64,000 nucleotides of DNA from positions 1-64,000 of the forward strand of contig CAVSID010000003.1 of assembly GCA_963727915.1 (NCBI GenBank), written 5' to 3'. Under the pieces are notes generated by a model. That model worked only from the letters and a program-made list of their open reading frames with translations. It did no database searches and was not told the origin of the DNA. Positions 1-11,358 of the stretch are shown one piece after another (within the stretch, counting starts at the first letter, position 1; each line of letters begins with the position of its first letter). The DNA is from CAWAND01 sp963727915. Lineage in GTDB: Bacteria > Chloroflexota > Anaerolineae > Anaerolineales > E44-bin32. The position numbers were made by a program, and so were the translations under genes.

Positions 1-1991
1 TTACCATTTGCTCACAGAACCAGCTACTCGGCGAGCCCCTCACCACTGCCAGCACCACGCTGTCACTTGATAGGCTATGGGCAAGGCCTGCCCTCGAACC
101 CGTCACCCAATATGTCCACCTGGCACATGGTCACCTTGTGTAATCGGGGGTCTCTTGTCCTTGCATTCGTAGTCCGGCCGCAGATCCCAGATCCGCCCTG
201 GCGAAATCTACAGCGGATTGAAAGGGACCGCGGACATCCACCACCGCTCCTGGAGGGGCATTAAAGATTAAAGGTACCCGACAGCCTCCCGGTAACTCGT
301 GCACCATGGGTCGACCTGGGCATGCTGTATGCCCAGAATGTCAAGCCAACCCAGGCGTTGAAATAGGAATTTTCATATGGATGCAGAGCTATTATCGTGA
401 TCCGGGTGCAAGCATCGTGGTAGCCAGGGCGGCGCGGCAGCCTAGTCCCGAAAACCGAGCGAACAAGTCCCCCTTTATCGCCAATGCCCCAAAAAATAAA
501 CAGGGGTGGCAAAGGCAAGCAACATCTGCCCCGTATATTGCCAGAGCGAAGGCTCCGCAACACAACGACTACCGTGATCTGCACTCCCAGCCAGACCAGC
601 ATCATGAGCATTTCGATCCCGGCCACTCGGCGGATGCTGCACGCCATATCGTTATGCCTGAATCCGGCAAGGAAGAGCGGGATGACCACTTCCGTAGTCT
701 GAACCGCCAACAAGCGAGGGACATAGTCCCAAGGAAGGTCAGATGAAAGCAAAACATGCTGGGCTGTATAGCACACGGTGGGCTGGAAAGTCTGACATGA
801 CACGAATGCTCTGCAGGAAGCCGCCGACGGGATCATGCCAGAGCCACGGCCAGGTCAAGTAGGTGGCCACCAGCCCGGAAATGCCATACGTAACCATGGG
901 GAGCCAAGCTCGACTTCTCAGATGGACCAGTAGATAGGTGCCAACCAGGACGCCCGCCAGCGGCGCAGCTGTTCGAACAGAATTGCCAGGCCCAGCAACG
1001 CACCTGCCGCAACCAACCCGAGCCAACCCTGGGGTTCAAGGCGGGTCAGCCTGTGCCACGAGTGAGGAAGGGTCTGGCGCATCAGGATAAGGGCCGCACC
1101 CAGCCATCCCAAGGCCAGCGGAACCTTGGTCCAAGCGTAGACAATTTCCAATTTGCTGATATACAGCTCGAGAGGGGTTTTGTAGGCGTCGGTTGCCAAA
1201 AGGTTGAATATCCACTGGAAGAGGGCAAAGGCCTTGCCGCTGTAGGCCTGGGAAAGTATGACCTTTCCGACCGGAAGGAAGACGAAACCCAGGAGCGTGA
1301 ACGCACATGAGATCAGCAAGAGCGCTACGCCAGCGATCCGCAGGAATTCAACGCTTGGACTCTGAGCAGCATCCTCGGATTGGGCGATGCTATCGGTCTT
1401 CTGTGGCCATCGGGCTTGTCATTGGTATCTCCCATCATCGGGGGGCTCGGCCGCCAGTCCAACCGATCCACCGCGCCAAGCCGGCCGCGATAGCAAGGAG
1501 GAAATAGACCATAAATGCGGAGTTCTTTCTGATTGATGAAGCCTTGCCCCAACAGCATAGGTTGTGTGGCAAAGAGAGAAGACGAAAGCGCCGAGGTGAT
1601 CCACGAGACGTAGCGACGGCAAAGAGTATATAGACCGCCGATCCCCACCACATAGACGAGGAGGTTGGCCAAGTGCCGCCCGTCCCGTCGGCGTCCAGAC
1701 GGGGTGGGCGGCGACCGCGATCTTTCCAAAGACCAGGCAAACATCATGTGGAAGGGCCCGTGGAGTTCTTGATATGAGGGACCAACATAGATTGGGTTGC
1801 CCGCATATGAGCGGAGCGAGTTGTTGGCGTACTCGAAATTGCTGAACTCGTCCGTTCCCTGCCCAAAGTCCTGGACAAACAAAGAACCGAGGACTGAACG
1901 CCAATACAAGCACGGCGGACAGCACCGCCCACTCCCGTTTGGTCATGGGGCTTCGGGTTGACCTGGCGGTTTCTAACATCACATCTCGCAT
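1..1991 (-). pseudogene. GT-C (GT39-like) membrane glycosyltransferase, frameshifted, 3' end at window edge
   Basis: This looks like a polytopic membrane glycosyltransferase of the GT39/ArnT-like GT-C superfamily, read on the minus strand in several frames. Recognisable blocks in order are: an N-terminal hydrophobic segment after MTKREW (near 1946), the first-loop acidic motif DFGQGTDEF, a block ending QPMLLGQGFINQK followed after a one-base slip by TPFMVYFLLAIAAG, the block TDAYKTPLELYISK, the motif LHPYENSYFNAWVG, and a soluble tail containing NAPPGAVVDV and DFARADL. The tail runs to the window edge, so the 3' end may lie outside. The same blocks in the same order occur in the gene at 33207-35285 (GVSWDE, FMNSKDIPFM, TDAYKTPL, LHPYEYIYYN), so the two are paralogues. 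At least five frame changes are needed and I see mostly single-base slips, for example in the T-rich stretch near 270. The start is uncertain (1991, 1946 or further upstream). Substrate unknown; polyprenyl-phosphate sugar is the family norm. Confidence 0.6.
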
Positions 1992-2398
1992 CCTGCCCGG
2001 GAGGTCGGTCAGGTGGTCAAGGTAGCCCGAAACAAGCCGCCGGTACAAGAGATTTCGGGTGTTGTCCTTCTCGTTGGCATTGCCGGCGACCAGGTCCTTG
2101 TCCGACACCTGGGTCGCTCGAGACTTGTATGATTCATCCCCGGCCTGCATCAACCCTCCACCCACCATTCCATCGAACTTGCCAAACAGATCAGCCGCAA
2201 AGTTCCGAGGGCTCCCCGGCTACGCCACGGGAGGCCACCCAGCCCGCTCAAATCCCAAGATATGCGGATGCGAGACGGTTTAGCCGTGGCCGCTTAAATT
2301 CATTGGGCATGGACGATCTCGCCAAACGCTTCCCAAGTCACTGGAACACCGCCTCTCATCCAATCCTTTGCGGGATATCATTCACGGCCCCCGAGAGA
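1992..2398. other. Intergenic stretch, nothing recognised
   Basis: About 400 bases between the stop of the upstream membrane-protein gene and the likely start of the broken GT-C gene. An open frame on the minus strand reaches up to 2168 and could be an N-terminal extension of that GT-C gene, but its residues are charged, lack family motifs and look non-coding. No convincing promoter, hairpin or RNA was seen. Confidence 0.3.
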
Positions 2399-4310
2399 TC
2401 ATCCTGTTGTATGAGATATCCATAAGAGGAAACCGTGAGGATAAGGCGGTTCCCCCTGCTCTAGTGTCTCTTCAACGTCACCGCGACTGCCCCAATGTCC
2501 ATGGGACTCGACCTTGATTGAGCTGCCATCCTGTGTCTCGATCAGGATCACATGGGAGGCAGTGGCCTCGCGGAACGTGTCTGTTGGGGCGAACCGCGGC
2601 CGCGGTCCGAGAACCAACTTCCCATCTTCCGCCACGATGCCGTCTTGCCAAAAGATGAGTCAAACGGTAGACCCAAACTGGATCGTGCGATGTTCCTGGA
2701 AAGGCATAGATCTGGCCAAGAACAGCTGGCAGGTTCCAGTAGTTCGCCCAATCTGTCTCGTATCCAGCAGGCCCTGTGGCTCGACGAGGAATCAATTTCC
2801 TCTCAGAGACATCCGGGATCAGCTGAACCAGGGACGTCCAGAACTGACGCTGATAGGTCCAGGCCAGGCGATAGTCTCGCTGGATGACAAAGCCAACCCC
2901 GCCAGCAGGCCCAGCCAGGTAGCGAGACCCAGGGTGACCATTCGGCTCGTCCGACGGCGTTGGCCACGTGGAGGAGGATCAAGACCACACTGCCAACGGG
3001 AACAGCAGCTCCCAGGACCTCCCGCGGCGTAAACGGGTGTCCCTTCCCTGACCGCGTAAGGGCGCGCACCGTAAAGGTCAGCGGATAGGCCAGGACGAAC
3101 ATGACCGCGCCGGCGAACGCCGACTTGACCAAGGACAACGTTTCACCAGGAAGACGGGCATAGGCTTCCCAAGAGCACGTCGCCACCCGGTCCTTTGCCT
3201 GATTTCCGCGATGGCTTCGAAGAGTTTGTCCGGCTCAAAGCCACCCCCCCCAGGTCTCAACAGCTCAGGAGCCAGGCGAATCCAGCGATACCCAGTGCCG
3301 AAATGAGAGCTACCTCGAGATCCAAGCTTCGAAGGGTCTGGACACAGCGGTAGAGGTAGGTTCCGAGGCTGACTATTCGACCTTCGACCATGTGAGTCAC
3401 GGGAATGATGATGGCGTCCTTCAGCCCCAACCCACTGATCCTGTCGTCCCCCAACGAAAAGACGCCAAACAGCAAAGAGCGCCAAAAAATCCGCCCGCGA
3501 AAGCGATGTGATTAACGAAATCTCTTCGGCGTTGGGGAACCTCGCCAAGACCCCGTGAGGAGGGGCAGAGCGAAAAATACAGGATAGATCGTCGCATACG
3601 TCAACAGGATCAGCGGTGAAGCAAGTAGGAGAGCCACTTCTTGTTGGACATGTACGCGCGGGCAGCGACCAGGAAGATCCGTGATCCCGGGTGAGGCCGA
3701 AGCGCGAGGGTGAGATAGGTCTGCGTCGTATCTGCAGAATACAGGACGAGGCAAACCCGGCGACAAGACCCAGGCGCCAGCTGTGGATTTGCCGCATCAA
3801 TAGAAAGAGACAGATGTCTCAAGGCCTCAATGAAGAATCCGATCAAATAAAGGGCATCAAATTCGCCCAATTGCTATCCAATATTCGTCAGCAGATAGAT
3901 GAAAGTGTAGTGGATGGGATGACCCCCGCCGTGCAGATGCCAAGGATAGGATTCAAATCAAAGGCATACCTGACGGCCTGGTTGAAGGTCATGGCGGACC
4001 GCCGTGGGCAGGTGGGTCAGATCGTCCCCGAAAAACCCAAGACCCCAGCTGTGCCAGTAACGGACAACCCAAGCAATCCGACGAGGAACGGGATGGGCCA
4101 GTTCCGGCCCCAGAATTTCTGATCCACTAGCATCTCCCATCGGTCGGACCCCACCAACATGCTTCCCCGGGTCGGCCGAACACAACAAAACCACATGCCC
4201 GCCTGGCCCTCCGTCCGGTCCAGACCTTCTTGACCCCATTCCCGCATTTCCATCGCCGGTGGGCCTGAGCGGAGCGGCCGTGCGACTCTCCAAGCTAGCT
4301 GCTCGAACAC
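2399..4310 (-). pseudogene. Polytopic membrane protein, probably GT-C-like, frameshifted
   Basis: Hydrophobic blocks in alternating frames describe one broken integral membrane protein of about 630 residues. The N-terminal part has a transmembrane segment around NWPIPFLVGLLGLSV, then GGHPIHYTFIYLLTNIG and FDALYLIGFFIEALRHLSL, then LLTYATIYPVFFALPLLTG, then LKDAIIIPVTHMVEGRIVS followed by a helix at VALISALGIAGFAWLLS, then VKSAFAGAVMFVLAYPLTF and a further helix at VPVGSVVLILLHVANAVG. It ends in a soluble domain with EDGKLVLGPRPRFAPTDTF and ASHVILIETQDGSS before the stop at 2399. At least six frame changes are needed. I do not recognise a named family; a GT-C transferase is inferred from context and architecture. 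The start near 4310 is a guess. Confidence 0.45.
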
Positions 4311-4448
4311 CCACCGACGGAAGCCACTGCGGGAAGATCACCCTGGCAAGTTGATAGCGAAAATAGAGTGTGTAAAGCAGTTGGCCCTTGGCGTACCAAG
4401 CTAAAGGCGGCACACGCGGCGAGCACCAACGCGGTCTCGGCCCGGCGG

Positions 4449-6385
4449 TTAGGTCCGGTTGGTGACATACAAACCTCTCGCTCGCTGGCGCAAACCTGAT
4501 CCTGGCGTTTCACTGCTCTTCGGAGCAGAGCGATCTTTGCATCCGGCGTATGTTCGGGCGCGACGAAAAGATAGCGCGACCCCCTGAGCTCCATCGCTTC
4601 ACACAACATCTCACAGCTATCGCTGGCCTCAAACGGCACGTAGACGATACGTTGGGAGAAGTCGGCCCTATACAGCGGGTAGATGAACCCGTTGGAGCCG
4701 ACATTGTATCCCAGCAAGGCATCTTCGGGTACGTAAACGATGGCGTTCTCGTATTCCGCCGGCATGTTGACTTTCAGGGTCGCCGATTGCCGATCCCAAA
4801 CGATTGCTCGAGCATCTGTTGAAACTGACCCGGACCGCAGATGCCGTAAGTTCAACGTCATGACGAAGTTCAGCCCAATCGTCAGGAGCATGAGGATCAT
4901 CGGCCGCCCGGACGACCCGAAAGCGCCTGGCCGCAAAATCGACCCATTCGGCGAAAGCCAGGCTGAACAACGCCGGAAACCAGATCATATACCGCATGTT
5001 CCAGGGGCTGGGCCGATCCGAGAGGAAGATCATGACCAGGCCCAAGCCAAAGGAATGGTCAGCCAGCTAACATGCCGACGGCGAACAAACCCCCACAGCA
5101 AAGCCGGGAGCCCCATGCCGTAGGCAAACCAGCCCCATCCGGTTGTGTTTGGCAAATCCGGTGAGATGGGCTGATTGGATCGCCGAATTTGCTGACCAGG
5201 CTCTGCAAGTTGCCTTCCAGCCGGTCCAGATTCAAGCCGCGCGGTCCGGTCGCCTTCGGGAAGCACGCTGGCACTCCCAACGGCCACCCCATAAGGATAG
5301 AAAGGGTTCCCGGTGAGGACCCAATTCCGCACATTCCAATAGCCGCCGAGGAACAGGCCGGCGGCGAAGATGACCAAAGGAAGATCCGGCTCCCCATCCC
5401 TGGGACAGGAGCCTGGCCCAGGCAGAACGAAGCCTCCGCCACCAAACCCACAAACCGCCCTGCCACAGCGCCCCCAGCAGGCCGAAAGCAAGCAAGGCCA
5501 GACAAGATGGAGCATGTAGGCCTTGGTCCCAAAAGCATACAGCACCACCACACCCAGCAGGAGCAGTGCGCCAGGGGGTTGTCGCCATCCGCATCCGGGT
5601 CCCGATTGAGAAGCCCAGCGATGATGGCCAGACAGGTCAAGAAATAAGCCGCCATGTGGGGGTCGTTTTTGGTGCCCGTGGTGGCCAACAGCAAAGCCGG
5701 CGTGGAGGCGTAGGTCAGGCTGGCCAACCAGGACGCCGTACGCGATGCCCCGAGTTCACGTGCCAGGGCATAGACCGCCAGCAGCGCCAGCCCATAGGCA
5801 GGAAGGCCAGCCGCCTCGACCACCAGATCGTGGTGCATGAAGACGGTGAACCATGTGGCCAGGGTCTCGTAGTTGGCGGGGGTGTAGATGCGAATGACTG
5901 GTGCCTCAAAGAGCTCGATCCGACCCGTCTGCGTCCAGTGGGCCACATTGGTCAGATGATAGGTCAACGAGTCCCATACAAAAGGCGGCAGCACCACGAT
6001 CAGAAAGGCAAAACGAATCGGCTGAACACCACAAAAGCCGGCGTCACCCATCGGAGCCAGGTGGGCAGGTCTGCCCACCATGCGCGGAGCGCACTGAGCA
6101 CTGATCGATTTCCGCAGGGAGACTCATCAACAGTTTGCGTGAGGCCGGGACGGCTGCCAAGAGCCCCAACCCTGCCAGGGCTATCCCAGCCAGGGGAAGG
6201 GGCCGGAGAAGGCCCGCCAAACCGGGAACAAGCACGTATAGGGTGGTGACGAAGACCCAGGTGAACATAGCCGGCGGCGTCCAGCGCCGGACGGCGCGCG
6301 TGAAGGGCTGATGGACGACGTAGGCTGCCACACTCACAAAGACCGCGCTGATGGCCCAGCTCGGCAACCCGATCCAGAGATTCAT
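4449..6385 (-). pseudogene. GT-C (GT39-like) membrane glycosyltransferase, frameshifted
   Basis: Membrane glycosyltransferase of the same type as the gene at 44088-46005. The shared first-loop block is VWDSLTYHLTNVAHWTQTG here and TWDTLNYHLARVAHWAQ there; the Asp in that loop is the usual catalytic-site position in GT-C enzymes. It is followed by a block with TGTKNDPHMAAYF, the segment NMRYMIWFPALFSLAFAEW near the last membrane helices, and a soluble tail with ENAIVYVPEDALLGYNVG and a probable C-terminus GLYVTNRT before TAA at 4449-4451. ATG at 6385 is preferred over the upstream GTG at 6403 because GGGGAG lies about 8 bases in front of it. The frame changes at least four times (near 6050, 5550, 5050 and 4890). 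It lies 24 bp downstream of the YbhN-like gene on the same strand. Sugar donor and acceptor are unknown. Confidence 0.6.
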
Positions 6386-6409
6386 GCCGATCTCCCCGGC
6401 CACGAAGCC

Positions 6410-7444
6410 TCATTTTGCGGACGTTAGTTCGTCTGCCGGCTCGTTCCGCTGTGCTTCGGATCCTGGCGTCGCTTGTTCATCGGTTGGGGGCCCGAGCACA
6501 CGGCTGATGACAACCAGGCTTCCGGCGATGGCCGCCTCCATCACCATAGATGACAACCGGAAGAGCGAAGCACTCACCACGGCAGCCTGTACAGGAACGT
6601 AGGGACTTAGCAAGAACGTGAAGGCCCCCTCCCGGATGCCGATCCCGCCCGGCACAAACGCCGCCAGCTGGCCCACCAGCCGTCCCACGAGGTAGCCCGA
6701 GATCACCAGGTAGGTCAATTCGGGCCGATCTGCCATGGCCGGATAGACGGCGCGAAGCATCCAGTAAACCGCCGCGCCTTGGGCCAAGTTGACGATTGCG
6801 AACTGGAACCAGAGCAACGTCTTCCGTCCGAAAGACAGCGGTCTCCAGATGACCTTGAGGCGATCGAGACGCATCCAGGCCGGCGCATGGACGATGAGCA
6901 GGTCGGCACCAAAGTAGGCAGCCAGTGCGCCCGCAGAAAGCAGGAGCGATACGAGATCGCGATTCGCCTGCCAGCCAGTCCGGCAAACCTTCGACATCGT
7001 AGAAGTGGAGCCCAACCAGGCCCAGAACAGCCACGCCCAGAATCATGCTGAGTTGTTCGTAGTAGATGCTCTGCAGGCCCATGGATCGGCGTCCCCAGCC
7101 TCTTGAAGAGTTCAACTCGGCCGCCGATGTTCACCACGCTGCCTGCGGGTAGATAGCGGGTGATAAACGAAAGAAAGAAGATGCGGTGCAGATCGAGCGA
7201 ACTGGCGGCAAATCGCCTTGCCTTCCATGAGCCGCAGTGTGGTCTGCCAGCTGAAGCTGTAGAGCGCATTGAACATCAGCAGGATGATGCACCCGACCAG
7301 ATACGGCACCAGCTGGAAAGTAAGCTCAATATCCCGCACTTCCACCCAGCGCTGGTAAATGAGCCAACCCAGGTACCCAATCACCGCCAGGGCAGCCAGT
7401 CCCTCCAACAGCCTGAGCAGGCGTTTCAGTAGTTGACGGTCCAA
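6410..7444 (-). pseudogene. YbhN / LPG-synthase-TM family membrane protein, frameshifted
   Basis: Integral membrane protein of the lysylphosphatidylglycerol-synthase transmembrane / YbhN (UPF0104) type, a flippase-like fold common in lipid-linked sugar clusters. The family block ITRYLPAGSVVNIGGRV is followed in the next frame by GLQSIYYEQLSMILG, and the hallmark LAAFVPGGIGIREGAFTFLL lies near the C-terminus. About seven hydrophobic helices can be seen. The likely start is a TTG at 7444, which overlaps the TGA (7428-7426) of the upstream sulfotransferase, suggesting translational coupling. Length would be about 345 residues, typical of the family. Frame changes are needed near 7205, 7085 and 6975; the last 200 residues are in one clean frame. 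The lipid carried is unknown. Confidence 0.65.
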
Positions 7445-8410
7445 AGGAACTCCCAGAGCAAGCCGAGCTTCCACTTTCGCCAGAGCAGGTAGATGAGATA
7501 GGCGCGCCGGTAGCGCAAATAGCGAAAGGTCTGCAGGAGGGCCAAGAACACCCGCCTGAGTTTCAGGCGTCGTGTCTTCCCTTGGTGCAGCCTGGGGGAA
7601 CTCAGCGTCGGGCTCAAAACCCAGGTTACGCATCAGAGGACCGCATATTGCCTCGACCACTTCTTGATCCTGTGGGGAGAGTTGCGTCCGCCACTTGTCA
7701 ACGAATGCCGCCGTTGGCCCGCGGCTGAGATTTCGCATGAATGTTGGCATAGAACTCAGAGTATTCGTTCTCAGCTGCTCCTACCGGCGCTGGGTCCGGG
7801 AGATGGTCTGGCGCAAGGCCGAGAAACGCAAGCACATCAGACAGCACGGTCTCGGGCCTGGCGACCAGGTCGGCGTAGCCAACCTGGAGCGTAATCTCTG
7901 GCCGGCGGGCCCCGAAATCCAGGCCACACTGCACGTCGTTCAACCAGCGCAGAGACGCATGATACGCGTCGCTCCGGTGGACGTCCGACCGGATCAGGGA
8001 GTTCACCACTGCTCGAGGATCGCGGAGCAAATGGACAACTCGCGCCGAAGGGAAGTCGAGCCTCCAGCAAGTCAAGATGACGAACGAAGCGCGGTGTCTT
8101 TTGGCCCCAGATATCTGCCCCGGTCCGAGCGGCATAGTGCTCGTGCAGGCTGGCGATGCAGGCGACGATTGTCGGGCACGCACCGAGATCGCTGGCCGAC
8201 ACATCCAGTCCCCATTCTTTCACCTCTGGCTCACGGACAAGCATCGCCTTGAGCTTTTCAAGAGGGGATGTGGGATGGCGCCCTTAGATAGTCAATGATA
8301 AACAGCGATTTGAGAGGAATTGCCACTCTCGGATGACGGTTGAGCAGGGTGCGAAGCAGGCTGGTACCCGATCTACCACAGCCGACAATGAAGAAGGGAG
8401 ATGCTGTCAT
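7426..8410 (-). pseudogene. PAPS-dependent sulfotransferase, frameshifted
   Basis: Sulfotransferase of the Sulfotransfer_1/3 type, transferring sulfate from PAPS to a carbohydrate or other acceptor in the cytoplasm. The N-terminus has the 5'-phosphosulfate loop in FFIVGCGRSGTSLLRTLLN. The 3'-phosphate-binding motif appears as VVHLLRDPRAVVNSLIRS near the middle, and a conserved C-terminal block reads YSEFYANIH followed in another frame by RGPTAAFVDKW. It ends with a basic tail and the stop overlapping the next gene. ATG 8410-8408 is chosen because it sits directly before the PAPS loop. Frame changes are needed near 8260, 8045, 7735 and 7560. With the gene broken in at least four places it is non-functional as given, unless these are sequencing errors. 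Acceptor unknown; the context suggests a surface glycan. Confidence 0.7.
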
Positions 8411-8667
8411 CGCACGCTTGAGGGGTGGGCGTTTGTGCCCGATGCTCCGAAGCTAGGGCGTATTGGCGCTGGGATATTCGGCGCAGATGACAATGAGAGC
8501 CCCTTGGGAAATCGCGCAGCATGGGAACCAAGACCCCAACAGGATGTCTGCCCCTCGCACGCAACGGGATACCAAGGGTGGGGTTTTGAATTCATCGGTC
8601 GGGCTGCATTTTATCGCGGATGGTGCGAATGGGTCCAGCAGGGGCTAGGCGGCAGCAGCTCCTGCAT

Positions 8668-9646
8668 CTAGGGAGCCGGTTTTCGCTTCACAACCGCGAG
8701 GACTGCCGAGTTCTCGAGTGACCTCGAACGTCGTCACGTAGCCAGGGTAGAACTGCTTGTCATCCAGGGCTCTTTTACAGCCCAGGACGTAGTCGGGCTT
8801 GCCAGCTCCGTCGTCTGAGGCAACGATCAGATCCTGCCGGGCGAAATCCGCTGCTGCGGCAAGCGGCCCCCATACAGCGACCGTCGAGTCCTTGGGCGCG
8901 GTGTTGTTCACATACAACATCGCCTGGCGATAAGCCGTACACCAGAAGCAAGACAATATAGACGGCCACAACCAATACCAAGCCCACGGTTCTCGACCGT
9001 GAGCCCGCATACTCCTTTGGAATACTGTCAATATCCTCCCGAAACGTGTGTTCGGCCATGGCCCGCCAACGTTGGCTGGAGATAAGCGGCGGGTTTGCAC
9101 TGGTGGACGACATGCGGTCGACTGCCACGATCCCGACGGCCGCAGCCAGCAGGAGGCGGGCCCGAAAAGGGGATGTCTCTTCTGATTGATGAAGGCATAA
9201 TCGTAAGAGCATCGGTTGAAGGTAGATAATCAGACTTTCAATCAAAGCGATGAAAGGCAGCACCAACTTGAGGCTGATTACTTAGAAAGCCGCCACACCG
9301 AGCGTGAAGGCCAGGAAATTCGTGAAGGGCCCCGCGTCCATGCCAAGCCAACCTGGATGCAGACCCTTGAAAGCGGTCGACCCTAGCTTCCAGAGCATGA
9401 CATAGAAGGGCCCGTGAAAGACCTGGCTGCCGTGCGACAAGAACTCGTGCGAACCAAAATACGCTTGGAGAGATGGCTTGGCATACGCCGAATTGGCCGC
9501 CTCGCCCCAGGATTTGCCATAATCGGCGGTTGCCAGATAGGCGACCGCCAGAACCGGTGACCAAGACCGCCAACATTCCCCAGTGCGCGCCCGGTGAAGG
9601 GAAACGCCGGGGGAGGCCCATCCGAAGCGTGAGTCATGCCATCCAT
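8668..9646 (-). pseudogene. Remnant of a GT-C membrane glycosyltransferase with an internal deletion
   Basis: Paralogue of the genes at 1-1991 and 33207-35285. The N-terminal block has the first-loop motif DYGKSWGEAANSAYA and HGPFYVMLWKLGS, the next block reads QPMLL then INQK-like residues, and the C-terminal soluble tail has KDSTVAVWGPLAAAADFA, GKPDYVLGC and a last piece VLAVVKRKPAP before TAG at 8670-8668. The middle of the protein (TDAYKTPL block, later helices and the LHPYE motif) is missing, so only about 325 codons remain compared with about 690 in the 33 kb paralogue. Frame changes also occur near 9280, 9200, 8950 and 8700. Unlike most broken genes here, the internal loss cannot be explained by single-base errors. 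Confidence 0.6.
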
Positions 9647-9785
9647 CTTCTATACAGACGCCTGAAGTCCACCTGGCGTTCGCAAGGTATGCTGTCTGCT
9701 CGTTCGGCATTTTGGGACATACAGGGATGGACGAAGGTTACCGCCGACAGCCGCTGGTTCGGAGTTCGACCTAAGCTGAGCATCG

Positions 9786-11341
9786 TCACGCAGCCCGCTT
9801 ATCTCTGTTTCCCGACCCCGGGCTCCCGCCATTTCCGGCACCCAGATCGCCGGCCTGTGAACGCTTGAGCTCGTGCAGGCGCAGACTCAGCCCCCAAAAA
9901 GCAACCACTGTCATCAGCACCGCCGTCGGCAGAAAAGCCCTGGGGAATCCGCGCTCGATGAACGCAGGGAAGTTGGACTTGCTGTACGACCGAATGTAGA
10001 AGACAGCGACATTGATGGCGCCCACCCCCACCAGAGCTGCCCATAGCATGAAACCCGTTGGATTGGCTCTGGCGGTGAAGCGCGGCGCACTCCATCCTAG
10101 GAGAATGAGCACGACGGGAAACAGAACTCCCCAGTAAGTGGCACTGATGGCGGGAAACATGGCGCGATAGGGCACAAACATCGAATATCCGAACACCCGC
10201 ACAATCGTCCACAGACCTGACAGATCCAGCTGCCCGGCCAGCGTGTCCGTGGAGTAGACCGATACGGCTTCTTGAAGATTGCTTCCCTGCAAAGTCTGTC
10301 CCAAGAAATGAAAACAGGAACCACGCCCCGGCGATGACCACCACCGGGATCGCGATCGCCGAAGGCAGCCGCCGGCCGCGGTGTGAGAAACTGTTCACCA
10401 CGATCAGGATCAGGATGACGGCCAGCGCATACAGGACGCCCTCCGGGCGGGTCCAGGCCGCCAGCCCGAGCAGCAACCCGGCCAGAAGTTGCTGCCGAGT
10501 TGAAGCGCCCTGGATTGACTTCACCCCCCAGAGCGTCCCAGCGACGAGAAAGAGGTGAAGGGCAGATTGGCGAAGCCGCTGGTAGCGTGGAAGAAGAAGA
10601 TTGGGACGGTGCCCAAGAAGATCGCACCCAGACCGGCAATTCGCTCATCCACCTCTCGACGCCTCAGGAAAGCATATACACAGGCGCACAGGGCGAAGCC
10701 ATAGATGGGGTAGAGGAACTTGGAACCCGGAAGGGCATCGCCGTCGGCCAGGAAGAAGAGTGCCACTTGCATAGGTATGTTTAGCGGGAGGAAAGGCCAT
10801 GGCCCCCCCAATGCCGCGCCCCCCAGTATGGAAGCCGCCGCAGCGATCCCGTAGCCTTTCACACTCCAGATCTGCACCGGATCATAAAGCCGGTAGGAGG
10901 CGCCGACAGACAGGACCACAGCCAGCGCCACGAGACCCAGGCCCGCCCCCAACAGCAGGCCCCGCCAACGCCCATTCGAGTTCTCGCCAACCCTGACGCC
11001 AGCTTGCAGGCTCCCAAACCCGGTGCCCCTGCCCGGCGAGCCAGGCTGAGTGCCAAAGCCGCCAACCCCAGGAAGACCCCCGCCGACAGCCCAAACGTAA
11101 GCTTCAGGCCCACCCATGAGAGGACGAAGAGACACCCGGTCAGGATCCCAGCACCCATGGGCACGGCCAGACCGAGAAGTTCGATCGGCTGCCATCCCGG
11201 CCGGATCGCCAGCAGCGCAGAGCCTCCCAGCAAAGCCAGACACAACAAGATGGCCAGGTCAATCCCCAGCAGCTCTAGCCAGGGGAGCCAGGCGAAATCG
11301 GGCCGAGATCCGGGTTGCTCGGAGGCCCGGCCCGTAGACAC
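9786..11341 (-). pseudogene. Polytopic membrane protein, GT-C-like, frameshifted
   Basis: A membrane protein of about 510 residues whose pieces follow each other in three frames. The N-terminal piece (GTG at 11341) has two clear helices around LGIDLAILLCLALLGGSALL and the next 40 residues. The middle piece has GLGLVALAVVLSVGASYRLYD, PLNIPMQVALFFLADGD and ATSGFANLPFTSF. The third has LLLGLAAWTRPEGVLYALAV, a pattern (AWTRPEG) common in GT39-like GT-C proteins, then IAIPVVVIAGAWFLFSFLG. The last piece has FGYSMFVPYRAMFPAISATYW and ends at 9786 in a charged tail. Frame changes fall near 10860, 10540 and 10290. Probable membrane glycosyltransferase; substrate unknown. Confidence 0.5.
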
Positions 11342-11358
11342 CCTTGAACGATCCTAGA

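Noticed and set aside
10381..10399. TGTGA ... TCACC pair in the broken GT-C gene
   Set aside because: Spacer is eight rather than six bases, so it does not fit the motif family.
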